Shown: positions 7,021-13,255 of the stretch, piece by piece
How positions within the stretch are numbered: the first letter of the stretch is position 1
Layout of the letters: each line of letters starts with the position of its first letter
Origin: an uncultured Bilophila sp.
GTDB taxonomy: Bacteria > Desulfobacterota > Desulfovibrionia > Desulfovibrionales > Desulfovibrionaceae
Assembly (NCBI GenBank): GCA_902373525.1
Contig: CABKMN010000052.1
Location: 1-15,402, forward strand
Direction of reading: 5' to 3'
Length of the DNA: 15,402 nt
Notes under the pieces: generated by a model
Database searches by the model: none
The model's input: the letters and a program-made list of their open reading frames with translations, nothing else
Told to the model about the DNA's origin: nothing
Program-made: the position numbers and the translations under genes

Positions 7021-7590
7021 GTGCCCGGAGCGGGCCGGGAGGGCGTTGGAACCCTCCGGCGGGCTGTCTTCCCGTGTACCCGTTTGGGAAAACGCCTTCT
7101 CCAACCGGGCCGAAAAAACGGATGTGGCGTTCCCCTTCATCCGAGCGGGGAACGCGTTCCGTGTGTGCTGCGCGTGAGGCTCGAAGGTTCGCCCGACGCT
7201 CACGGTTTCACCGCCCTGCACAACGGCATCCAAGATTCCGATTGGGGAAAGAGGACGTTCGATTGCGCCTGTGGGTCAGAGTACGGGGCAAAGGAAAGGG
7301 GACGGCATTGGGAAGAGGCGATGCCTGATCTGTGCCGCATCGGCATGAGGAAGCGTTTCCCTGCGATCCGGGAACCGTATTCACGACCGGTCTGCGACCA
7401 AATGGGGATGTAGAGTCTCCCTGTGATCCGGGAACGGCGAATGGCTCTATCGTATCTGGAACAAAATACCAAAATGTAGATCAGGGATTCTTTCCTACGA
7501 TTTTGTGGAAAAGAGAGAAAAAGAGTGGGATTCAACTTGGTTGAGCGATCAACAAGGCTGGCGAATCGTAACGGAAGGCGTTCACCGTAC
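7021..7590. other. Long non-coding stretch between rny and glnN with repeats
   Basis: No convincing gene is present. Open frames (for example 7074-7328 plus, 7200-7535 minus) have no Shine-Dalgarno and no recognisable protein. The stretch holds a hairpin at 7035-7059 (GGAGGG/CCCTCC core). A module CCCGTTTGGG-AAAACGC-TT-TCC (7079-7102) is followed by CCCCTTCATCCG, both also found inverted in the queC-queE spacer (about 1645-1676). Two 18-bp direct repeats, TCCCTGYGATCCGGGAAC, lie at 7358-7375 and 7418-7435. It may be decayed sequence or host to an unrecognised small RNA. Confidence 0.4.
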
Positions 7591-7592
7591 TG

Positions 7593-7622
7593 TTAACACG
7601 CTGTTTTTTATTGTGTTATAAA
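7593..7622 (+). promoter_or_regulatory. Promoter of glnN with overlapping inverted repeat
   Basis: TTAACA (7593-7598) and TATAAA (7617-7622), spaced 18 bp, sit in an AT-rich island. An inverted repeat TAACAC (7594-7599) / GTGTTA (7613-7618) covers both promoter boxes, and TGTTAACA (7591-7598) is itself palindromic. That geometry suits a repressor operator. The start would lie near 7629, leaving a leader of about 200 nt with further inverted repeats at 7692-7721 (CGTTTC/GAAACG) and 7747-7763 (AATCCC/GGGATT). I see no sigma-54 type GG-N10-GC promoter. Confidence 0.5.
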
Positions 7623-7829
7623 AATCTACCCAAAAGTGGAAAAAGGGATACGGCCCGTACCCGCCCCGGCGTTTTGCACGTCCGGTAGAGGCGTTTCGGG
7701 AATATTTATAAAAAAGAAACGTATGATTTAAACACGTTGGGCAGGTAATCCCTTGGGGGGATTTCCTCGGGTGATGTTGGTCCCGTTTTTGCTTTGTTCC
7801 GGGCATCAACCTTTTCGAGGAGTGAACCC

Positions 7830-10022
7830 ATGAGTTCCACCACTGTCCGTGAAACGGCTCTTGACGCTCTTGCCGTTGCCCAGCCTGTTGCGCCGCTTGA
7901 CGCCCCCGAGCCGGGCCAGTCCCTTGCCTCCGGGTATGGCCGCGACGTGTTCAACGCACGCGTCATGCGCCAGCGTCTTCCCCGCGACGTGTACGACCGG
8001 CTCATGCAGACCATGACGCGGCGCGCTCCGCTCGATCCCGCCGACGCCGACGTCATCGCCGGGGCGATGAAGGACTGGGCCCTCGAACACGGGGCCACCC
8101 ACTACACGCACTGGTTCCAGCCCATGACCGGGCTGACCGCCGAAAAGCACGACGCCTTCCTTTCCCCCACGCCGGACGGTCAGGTCTTCGGCGAGTTTTC
8201 CGGAAAAATGCTCATCAAGGGTGAGCCGGACGCCTCCTCCTTCCCGTCCGGCGGCATCCGTTCGACGTTCGAAGCCCGCGGCTACACGGCGTGGGACCCC
8301 ACGTCCCCCGTGTTTCTGCTCGGTGACGATCATGGGCGCAAGACCCTGTACATCCCCACGGTGTTCTACTCCTACACCGGCGAGGCCCTCGACCGGAAAA
8401 CGCCGCTCATGCGTTCCGTCGAGGCGGTTTCCGCACAGGCCCTGCGCATCCTCCGCCTGCTCGGCAACACGACGGCCACCAGCGTTCAGGCGATGGTGGG
8501 TTCCGAGCAGGAATATTTTCTTGTGGACCGGCGTCTCTACATCCAGCGCCCCGACCTCATGATGTGCGGGCGCACCCTGTACGGGGCCAGGCCCGCCAAG
8601 GGGCAGGAGATGGAGGACCACTACTTCGGCAGCATTCCCAGCCGCGTGCTGGCCTACATGCAGGACGTCGAACAGCGTCTTTTCGCGCTCGGCATCCCCG
8701 CGCATACCCGGCACAACGAAGTGGCCCCCGGTCAGTTTGAAATCGCGCCCGTCTATGAGGACGTAAACATCGCCACGGACCACAACATGCTGACGATGGA
8801 AGTGATGCGCCGCACCGCCCGCCGTCACGGCTACGTCTGCCTGCTGCACGAAAAGCCGTTCGCGGGCGTGAACGGCTCCGGCAAGCACAACAACTGGTCC
8901 CTGTGCGATTCGGACGGGCACAACCTGCTGAATCCCGGCGAAACGCCGATGAAGAACGCGCAGTTCCTCGTATTCCTCGCCGCCGTGCTGCGCGCCGTGC
9001 ACAAGCACGGGGTCAACCTGCGCCTCGGCATCATCGGAGCCAGCAACGACCACCGTCTGGGCGCCAACGAAGCGCCGCCGGCGGTCCTCTCCGTCTACCT
9101 TGGGGAAAGCCTGTCCGGCGTCATCCGGTCCATCGCCTACGGCAAGGAAGCCGAAGGCGGCGGCGTGGCTCCCATCGAGATCGGGGTGTCCGTGCTGCCG
9201 GAAATCCCGCGCGATCTGTCGGACCGCAACCGGACCAGCCCCTTCGCCTTCACCGGCAACAAGTTTGAATTCCGTGCGCTCGGCTCCTCCCAGAACATCG
9301 CCGCCGCGAACATCTCCCTGAACGCCGCAATGGCCTGCGCGCTGGACGACATCGCCGCCATGCTGGAGGCCGAACTCGCCGAGGGCACCCCTCTCAACGC
9401 GGCCATTCAGGGGCTGCTCGCCAAGCTGTTCGCGGAGCACATGCCCATCGTGTTCGACGGCAACGGCTACAGCGAGGAGTGGCTTGCCGAGGCCGAAAGG
9501 CGCGGCCTGCCGAACCTCAGGGACACCGTCGCGGCCCTCGCCCACTACGGCGACAAGGACGTGATGGACGTTTTCGACCGTCACAACGTCCTGAGCCCGC
9601 GCGAAATGCTGTCCCGGCAGGAAATTCTGCTGGAGAGCTACACCCACACCATCGCCATCGAAGGGCACACCGCCCTCAAGCTCGGGCGGACCCGCATCCT
9701 GCCCGTCGCGCTGGCCTATCAGACGAGATTGGCGGACGCCGCTTCCGCCGCCGCGTCCCTTGCGGGCGATGCGGAACCCGAGAAGGCGTACTTCCTGCGC
9801 GTACGCGGGCATGTGCGCGGCCTCATCGCCGCACTGGATGCGCTTGAAGCCGTCCTCGACGCCCGTTTCGGGGATACCGCGCTCGCAAAGGCCGAGTACG
9901 CCCGCGACAGGGTGCTCCCGGCGATGAACGCGTGCCGCGGGCATGCGGACGCGCTGGAATGCCTATGCGCCAATCACGACTGGCCCTTGCCGAGCTACGC
10001 CGAGCTGTTGTGGCTCCACTAG
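7830..10022 (+). CDS. glnN: Type III glutamine synthetase (GSIII)
   Basis: ATP-dependent ligation of ammonium to glutamate; this large form assembles as a dodecamer distinct from GSI. At 730 residues it matches GSIII rather than GSI (about 450-470). The N-terminal GSIII domain shows GRDVFNARVMRQRLPRDVY, then HYTHWFQPMTG. Catalytic-barrel motifs are VGSEQEYFLVD (about 224), EVAPGQFEIAPVYEDVNIA (about 297), GVNGSGKHNNWSL (about 347), GASNDHRLGANEAPPAV (about 404) and PFAFTGNKFEFRALGSSQN (about 472-490). A helical C-terminal extension follows. The ATG at 7830 has GAGGAG 8 nt upstream; an in-frame ATG at 7794 is less likely. The gene is monocistronic, with its own promoter region and terminator. 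No PII gene is nearby. Confidence 0.97.
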   Translation: MSSTTVRETALDALAVAQPVAPLDAPEPGQSLASGYGRDVFNARVMRQRLPRDVYDRLMQTMTRRAPLDPADADVIAGAMKDWALEHGATHYTHWFQPMTGLTAEKHDAFLSPTPDGQVFGEFSGKMLIKGEPDASSFPSGGIRSTFEARGYTAWDPTSPVFLLGDDHGRKTLYIPTVFYSYTGEALDRKTPLMRSVEAVSAQALRILRLLGNTTATSVQAMVGSEQEYFLVDRRLYIQRPDLMMCGRTLYGARPAKGQEMEDHYFGSIPSRVLAYMQDVEQRLFALGIPAHTRHNEVAPGQFEIAPVYEDVNIATDHNMLTMEVMRRTARRHGYVCLLHEKPFAGVNGSGKHNNWSLCDSDGHNLLNPGETPMKNAQFLVFLAAVLRAVHKHGVNLRLGIIGASNDHRLGANEAPPAVLSVYLGESLSGVIRSIAYGKEAEGGGVAPIEIGVSVLPEIPRDLSDRNRTSPFAFTGNKFEFRALGSSQNIAAANISLNAAMACALDDIAAMLEAELAEGTPLNAAIQGLLAKLFAEHMPIVFDGNGYSEEWLAEAERRGLPNLRDTVAALAHYGDKDVMDVFDRHNVLSPREMLSRQEILLESYTHTIAIEGHTALKLGRTRILPVALAYQTRLADAASAAASLAGDAEPEKAYFLRVRGHVRGLIAALDALEAVLDARFGDTALAKAEYARDRVLPAMNACRGHADALECLCANHDWPLPSYAELLWLH

Positions 10023-10032
10023 CCCGCTGTCC

Positions 10033-10062
10033 GGGAGGGAGGCGCGCCTCCTTCCCGTTTCC
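10033..10062 (+). terminator. Terminator of glnN
   Basis: GGGAGGGAGG (10033-10042), loop CGCG, CCTCCTTCCC (10047-10056) form a 10-bp stem with one G-T pair, followed by GTTTCC, 11 bp after the glnN stop. A second stem CGTTTC/GAAACG (10056-10070) abuts it. Confidence 0.7.
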
Positions 10063-10070
10063 CGGAAACG

Positions 10071-10574
10071 GAGCGCGTTTTGCGTGTGTTGAAGACGGAC
10101 GCCGTCCGTCGGAAGGGATGCCCCGGTTGGGGATGCCGTCCGGGCGTAGCGCCCTTTCTCCGGTGACGATTTCGTGTGCGGTATGACGGTTGCGGAGAAA
10201 AGGACGGAAAGGGAGGTCTTTCGTGGAAAGGCTTCCCTTTTCCCGGTCCGGGACGGTTCGGAATCTTCGGGAAAGACGAGAGAGGCAGCTTCTTCCCGAA
10301 GGAAAAAACTGCCTCTCTACTCCCACCCTGAAACATTTTCAGGACAGGACTTGCATACCCGCACTGGGCAAAAAAAGCAAGATGCATATCGAGTCCCGAT
10401 TCCTGAAAAAACGCCGCAAACGTCCGGGTGCGGGAGTGCGGTGCGCCGGTGTTTTTTCGTCGCCGCGCGTGCCTTGGCGGGATGAGGAAAGCGCCCTTTG
10501 CGGCGCGCGTTCGAGTCCTCGGCTCCGGGCGTTCCGGGAGTGCGGGACGGTTTTCCAACGACAGGGTTATCCAC
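10071..10574 (+). other. Non-coding, hairpin-rich region upstream of dapF
   Basis: No gene is supported. It contains a GACGGAC/GTCCGTC hairpin (10094-10110). A 10-bp perfect stem AGAGAGGCAG/CTGCCTCTCT (10279-10288 / 10309-10318) encloses a smaller CTTC/GAAG hairpin. A CCTGAAA/TTTCAGG hairpin lies at 10327-10343. CTTGCAT (10350-10356) could pair with either GCAAG (10377-10381) or ATGCA (10382-10386). No convincing promoter was found. The frame upstream of dapF is open from 10428 but not conserved, so it is treated as leader. Confidence 0.4.
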
Positions 10575-11417
10575 ATGAAGTTCACCAAGATGCAGGCCGC
10601 CGGAAACGATTATGTGTACATGGAGGCGCTGAAGGCTCCCGTTCCGAACCCCGGCGATCTGTCCAGACGCATCAGCGACAGGCATTTCGGCGTGGGCGGC
10701 GACGGCCTGATCCTCATTTGCCCGCCCACCGATCCCGACGCGGCGGATTTCCGCATGCGGATGTTCAACGCGGACGGCACGGAGGCGGAGATGTGCGGCA
10801 ACGGCATCCGCTGCGTGGGCAAGTACGTGTACGACAACGGGCACACGGACAAGGAACGGGTCCGCATCGAGACGCTCGCCGGCATCCTCACGCTCGGCCT
10901 GCACGTATCCGGCGGCAAGGTTGAGGCCGTGACCGTGGATATGGGCGTGCCGCGTCTCGCCCCGCGGGACATCCCCGTCGGTGACCCCGGAAGCGACTTC
11001 ATCAACCGTTCCCTGCGCGTACGGGGACGGGTGTGGAACGTCACCGCCGTTTCGATGGGCAACCCGCACGCCGTCGTGTTCACTCACGGCATCGGGAAGC
11101 TGAATCTTCCCGAACTCGGCCCCCTGTTTGAGCATCATCCCCTGTTTCCCCGGCGCACGAACGCCGAGTTCGTGGAGGTCATCGACCGCAACACGCTGAG
11201 CATGCGCGTCTGGGAGCGCGGCGCGGGCGAAACCCTCGCCTGCGGCACCGGCGCGTGCGCGTCCGTGGTCGCCGCCGTTCTGACCGGCAACGCCGACCGC
11301 AAGGTGCATATGAAGCTCCTTGGCGGCACGCTCGACATCGAGTGGGACGAGGCCTCCGGCCATGTGTTCATGACCGGCGGCGCGGTCACCGTGTTTACGG
11401 GCGAATATCCGGGGTAA
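10575..11417 (+). CDS. dapF: Diaminopimelate epimerase
   Basis: Cofactor-independent racemisation of LL-diaminopimelate to meso-diaminopimelate, used in peptidoglycan and as the direct precursor of lysine. The 280-residue protein starts MKFTKMQAAGNDY. The two catalytic cysteines are visible: C74 in AEMCGNGIRC and C223 in LACGTGACAS. FGVGGDGLI and SMGNPHAV are further family motifs. The ATG at 10575 has AGGG 8 nt upstream and begins at the conserved first strand; in-frame codons back to 10428 encode an Arg-rich non-conserved stretch. dapL follows on the same strand after 163 bp, making a plausible dapF-dapL operon catalysing consecutive steps. Confidence 0.97.
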   Translation: MKFTKMQAAGNDYVYMEALKAPVPNPGDLSRRISDRHFGVGGDGLILICPPTDPDAADFRMRMFNADGTEAEMCGNGIRCVGKYVYDNGHTDKERVRIETLAGILTLGLHVSGGKVEAVTVDMGVPRLAPRDIPVGDPGSDFINRSLRVRGRVWNVTAVSMGNPHAVVFTHGIGKLNLPELGPLFEHHPLFPRRTNAEFVEVIDRNTLSMRVWERGAGETLACGTGACASVVAAVLTGNADRKVHMKLLGGTLDIEWDEASGHVFMTGGAVTVFTGEYPG

Positions 11418-11425
11418 GGCGCATC

Positions 11426-11467
11426 GGGAGGGGATGGGACCCTTTTGAAGGGCTCCCTTCCCCTCCC
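11426..11467 (+). repeat. Long hairpin after dapF
   Basis: GGGAGGGGA-T-GGGA-CCCTT pairs with AAGGG-C-TCCC-T-TCCCCTCCC. The stem is nearly 19 bp, with one T-T mismatch and one bulge, and the loop is TTG. It begins 8 bp after the dapF stop. No T run follows, so it may be an intercistronic stabiliser or attenuating stem rather than a full terminator. Confidence 0.6.
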
Positions 11468-11509
11468 CGGCCCGGACGAGCGTTCTGGGAAGGCGAGAGG
11501 TGGGGGAGA

Positions 11510-11549
11510 GGAGAGAGGAAACCTTTCTCCGGAAGGGCTTCCTCTCTCC
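11510..11549 (+). repeat. Long hairpin in the dapL leader
   Basis: GGAGAGAGGAA (11510-11520) and TTCCTCTCTCC (11539-11549) form 11 perfect pairs. After one A-C mismatch, CCTTTC/GAAGGG adds six more pairs around a TCCG loop. It ends 19 bp before the dapL Shine-Dalgarno and has the same G/A-rich 5' arm with CCTTTC near the apex as the hairpins after dapF, dapL and tyrA. Confidence 0.6.
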
Positions 11550-11580
11550 CCATATCGCCGCAAGCATCAGGAGTATCGCA

Positions 11581-12831
11581 ATGGCACAGATCAACGACGA
11601 CTATCTCAAGCTGTCGGGCAGCTATCTTTTTGCGGACATCGCGCACAAGGTGAGCGCCTACAGGGAAAAACACCCCGAAACGGAGCTGATCCGCCTCGGC
11701 ATCGGTGACGTGACCCGCCCCCTGCCGCCGTCCGTCATCAGGGCCCTGCACAAGGCCGTGGACGAGCAGGCGACCGCCGAGGGCTTCCGGGGCTACGGAC
11801 CGGAACAGGGCTACCGCTTCCTGCGCGAAGCCATCGCGGAGGGCGATTTCGCCCCGCGCGGCGTGGCGGTCGATCCCGACGACATTTTCGTCAGCGACGG
11901 CGCGAAGTGCGATCTCGGCAACTTTCAGGAACTGTTCGGGCGTGAAAACGTCGTCGCCGTAACCGATCCCGTGTACCCGGTGTATGTGGACTCCAACGTC
12001 ATGGGAGGCCGCGCCGGAACGCCCGCCGAAAACGGCGGTTGGTCCGGCATCGTATACCTGCCCTGCACCGCCGAAAACGGTTTCGTCCCGGCCCTGCCGC
12101 TGAAGCGCCCCGACGTCATCTACCTGTGCCTGCCGAACAATCCCACGGGCACGACCCTGAAGCGCGCCGAGCTTCAGCGCTGGGTGGATTACGCCCGCGC
12201 CAACCAGTGCCTGATCCTGTTCGACGCGGCCTATGAGGCGTACATCCGCGAGGACGGCATCCCGCACAGCATCTACGAACTGGAGGGGGCGGAAGAGGTG
12301 GCGGTCGAATTCCGCAGCTTTTCCAAGCCCGCCGGATTCACCGGACTGCGCTGCGGCTACGTGGTCGTTCCCGAAACCGTGAAGGCCCGCGCCGCCGACG
12401 GCCGGATGATGCCGCTCAAGCCGCTCTGGAACCGCCGCCAGACCACCAAGTACAACGGCTGCCCCTACATCGTGCAGCGCGCCGCCGAAGCCGTCTATTC
12501 GCCGGAAGGGCGGCGGGAGGTGCGCGACAACGTGGATTATTACATGGAGAACGCCGCGACCATCCGCGACGGGCTGCGGGCCGCCGGGCTGGACGTCTAC
12601 GGCGGCGTGAACGCGCCCTACATCTGGCTGAAGACGCCGGGCGGCATGGATTCGTGGCGGTTCTTCGAGGTGCTGTTGGAAGGCCTCGGCATCGTGGGCA
12701 CGCCCGGCGTGGGCTTCGGGCCGAACGGGGAAGGTTATTTCCGCCTCACCGCCTTCGGTTCTCAGGAAAACACGCAAAAGGCCATGCGCCGCATCGCCGA
12801 GGCGGGCCATTGGTCCTCGTGGGAGAAGTAG
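11581..12831 (+). CDS. dapL: LL-diaminopimelate aminotransferase
   Basis: PLP-dependent aminotransferase that converts tetrahydrodipicolinate directly to LL-diaminopimelate, bypassing the acyl-intermediate steps (DapD/C/E); its product is the substrate of DapF. The 416-residue protein is a fold-type I aminotransferase with IRLGIGDVTRPLP, GYGPEQGYRFLREAIA, SDGAKCDLGN, DPVYPVYVDSNVM, YLCLPNNPTGT and the PLP-lysine segment FRSFSKPAGFTGLRCGY. These are hallmarks of DapL rather than aspartate aminotransferase. The ATG at 11581 has AGGAG 7 nt upstream; the open frame back to 11500 runs through the leader hairpin. Location beside dapF supports the assignment. It ends before a G/A-rich hairpin at 12846. 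Confidence 0.97.
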   Translation: MAQINDDYLKLSGSYLFADIAHKVSAYREKHPETELIRLGIGDVTRPLPPSVIRALHKAVDEQATAEGFRGYGPEQGYRFLREAIAEGDFAPRGVAVDPDDIFVSDGAKCDLGNFQELFGRENVVAVTDPVYPVYVDSNVMGGRAGTPAENGGWSGIVYLPCTAENGFVPALPLKRPDVIYLCLPNNPTGTTLKRAELQRWVDYARANQCLILFDAAYEAYIREDGIPHSIYELEGAEEVAVEFRSFSKPAGFTGLRCGYVVVPETVKARAADGRMMPLKPLWNRRQTTKYNGCPYIVQRAAEAVYSPEGRREVRDNVDYYMENAATIRDGLRAAGLDVYGGVNAPYIWLKTPGGMDSWRFFEVLLEGLGIVGTPGVGFGPNGEGYFRLTAFGSQENTQKAMRRIAEAGHWSSWEK

Positions 12832-12845
12832 GGGAGTGGAGCGTT

Positions 12846-12881
12846 GGAGGAAGGGAGGAGGAACCTTTCCCCCTTCCCTCC
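12846..12881 (+). terminator. Putative terminator hairpin after dapL
   Basis: GGAGGAAGGG (12846-12855) pairs with CCCTTCC-c-TCC (12871-12881) across a 15-nt loop containing AACCTTTCC. It lies 14 bp after the dapL stop. No T tract follows immediately; CCAA/TTGG (12887-12899) follows with an internal TTTT. Confidence 0.45.
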
Positions 12882-12901
12882 GCCTCCCAAGACTTTTGGC
12901 T

Positions 12902-12918
12902 TTATCGAATCCTTGTTC
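12902..12918 (+). repeat. Short intergenic repeat, second copy at 40-56
   Basis: TTATCGAATCCTTGTTC here matches 16 of 17 bases at 40-56 near the left edge. Both copies are followed by loosely similar G/A-rich sequence for about 60 bp. A third partial copy (TATCGAATCCTT) lies at 4470-4481, about 18 bp before the zapB -35. All three are intergenic. The first 263 bases of the window otherwise hold only the upstream region of the DUF486 gene and a small CTTCC/GGAAG hairpin (66-80). Confidence 0.4.
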
Positions 12919-12996
12919 GTGCGTTTCTCCGTGCATGGCGCGAGAGGGGCGTGTTGTGGAAGAAAGCGGGGAGAGGAAAGGTCGTTTCCCCACCGC

Positions 12997-13026
12997 TTGA
13001 CATCCCGCCCGCGTTGGCCTTAGGGT
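12997..13026 (+). promoter_or_regulatory. Sigma-70 promoter of the aroA-tyrA leader
   Basis: A perfect TTGACA -35 (12997-13002) is followed after 18 bp by TAGGGT (13021-13026), which keeps the key TA...T positions. Transcription would start near 13033, about 24 nt before the leader-peptide ATG. Confidence 0.65.
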
Positions 13027-13056
13027 GAACCTTACGTTTTTTAAAGGAATCGCCAG

Positions 13057-13164
13057 ATGTACTTGATGAACGCCGCCGTCTCCCTTTGCGAAGCCCCCAT
13101 GAACTGGGGTCTTTGCTATTACTATTACTTTAGGGAAGGAAGCGGCGTGAGGACGTGCGTCTGA
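13057..13164 (+). CDS. Tyrosine-rich leader peptide (attenuator)
   Basis: A 35-codon reading frame, too short for ordinary gene calling, with AAAGGA 8 nt before its ATG. The peptide begins MYLMNAAVSLCEAPMNWGLC. Residues 21-25 are encoded by TAT TAC TAT TAC TTT (13117-13131): four tyrosines then phenylalanine. RE, GSG and a short tail follow, ending in TGA at 13162. It lies between a promoter and an intrinsic terminator 29 bp further on, just ahead of aroA and tyrA. Tyrosine is the end product of that path. By analogy with pheA, trp and his leaders, ribosome stalling at the Tyr run when charged tRNA-Tyr is scarce should prevent the terminator. A 10-bp hairpin (13088-13116) ends exactly at the first Tyr codon of the run. 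Function is inferred. Confidence 0.85.
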   Translation: MYLMNAAVSLCEAPMNWGLCYYYYFREGSGVRTCV

Positions 13165-13193
13165 CGGTGTTTCGTCGGGACAAGCGTTGACAG

Positions 13194-13225
13194 GGGCCGC
13201 GAACGGAGTGTTCGCGGCCCTTTTT
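13194..13225 (+). terminator. Attenuator terminator upstream of aroA
   Basis: GGGCCGCGAAC (13194-13204), loop GGAGT, GTTCGCGGCCC (13210-13220) form a perfect 11-bp stem followed by TTTTTGTTTT. It is a textbook intrinsic terminator placed 29 bp after the leader-peptide stop and 30 bp before the aroA start. GCGGC at 13142-13146, inside the leader frame after the Tyr codons, could pair with GCCGC (13196-13200) in the left arm, and TTCG (13171-13174) with CGAA (13200-13203). Either could be part of an antiterminator. Confidence 0.92.
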
Positions 13226-13255
13226 GTTTTCCTTCAGCAGCAAACGGATAGGACG

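Noticed and set aside
7200..7535. 111-codon minus-strand frame between rny and glnN
   Set aside because: No Shine-Dalgarno, composition unlike the real genes here, and it crosses the direct repeats at 7358-7435. Not supported as a gene.
7806..9944. 712-codon open frame antisense to glnN
   Set aside because: Shadow frame created by strong G/C bias at third codon positions of glnN. The product is low-complexity His/Gly/Val/Arg-rich and resembles no family.
10346..10390. Promoter for dapF at TTGCAT (10351)
   Set aside because: No acceptable -10 hexamer at 16-19 bp spacing; the A-rich run at 10369-10375 does not fit.
13033..13255. T-box riboswitch for tyrosine before aroA
   Set aside because: No T-box consensus or specifier-loop architecture is present. 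The translated Tyr run with Shine-Dalgarno plus terminator fits leader-peptide attenuation instead.
13187..13255. N-terminal extension of AroA from the ATG at 13187
   Set aside because: It would be translated through the terminator hairpin and adds residues before the conserved SKS-SHR start. The ATG at 13256 fits the family.
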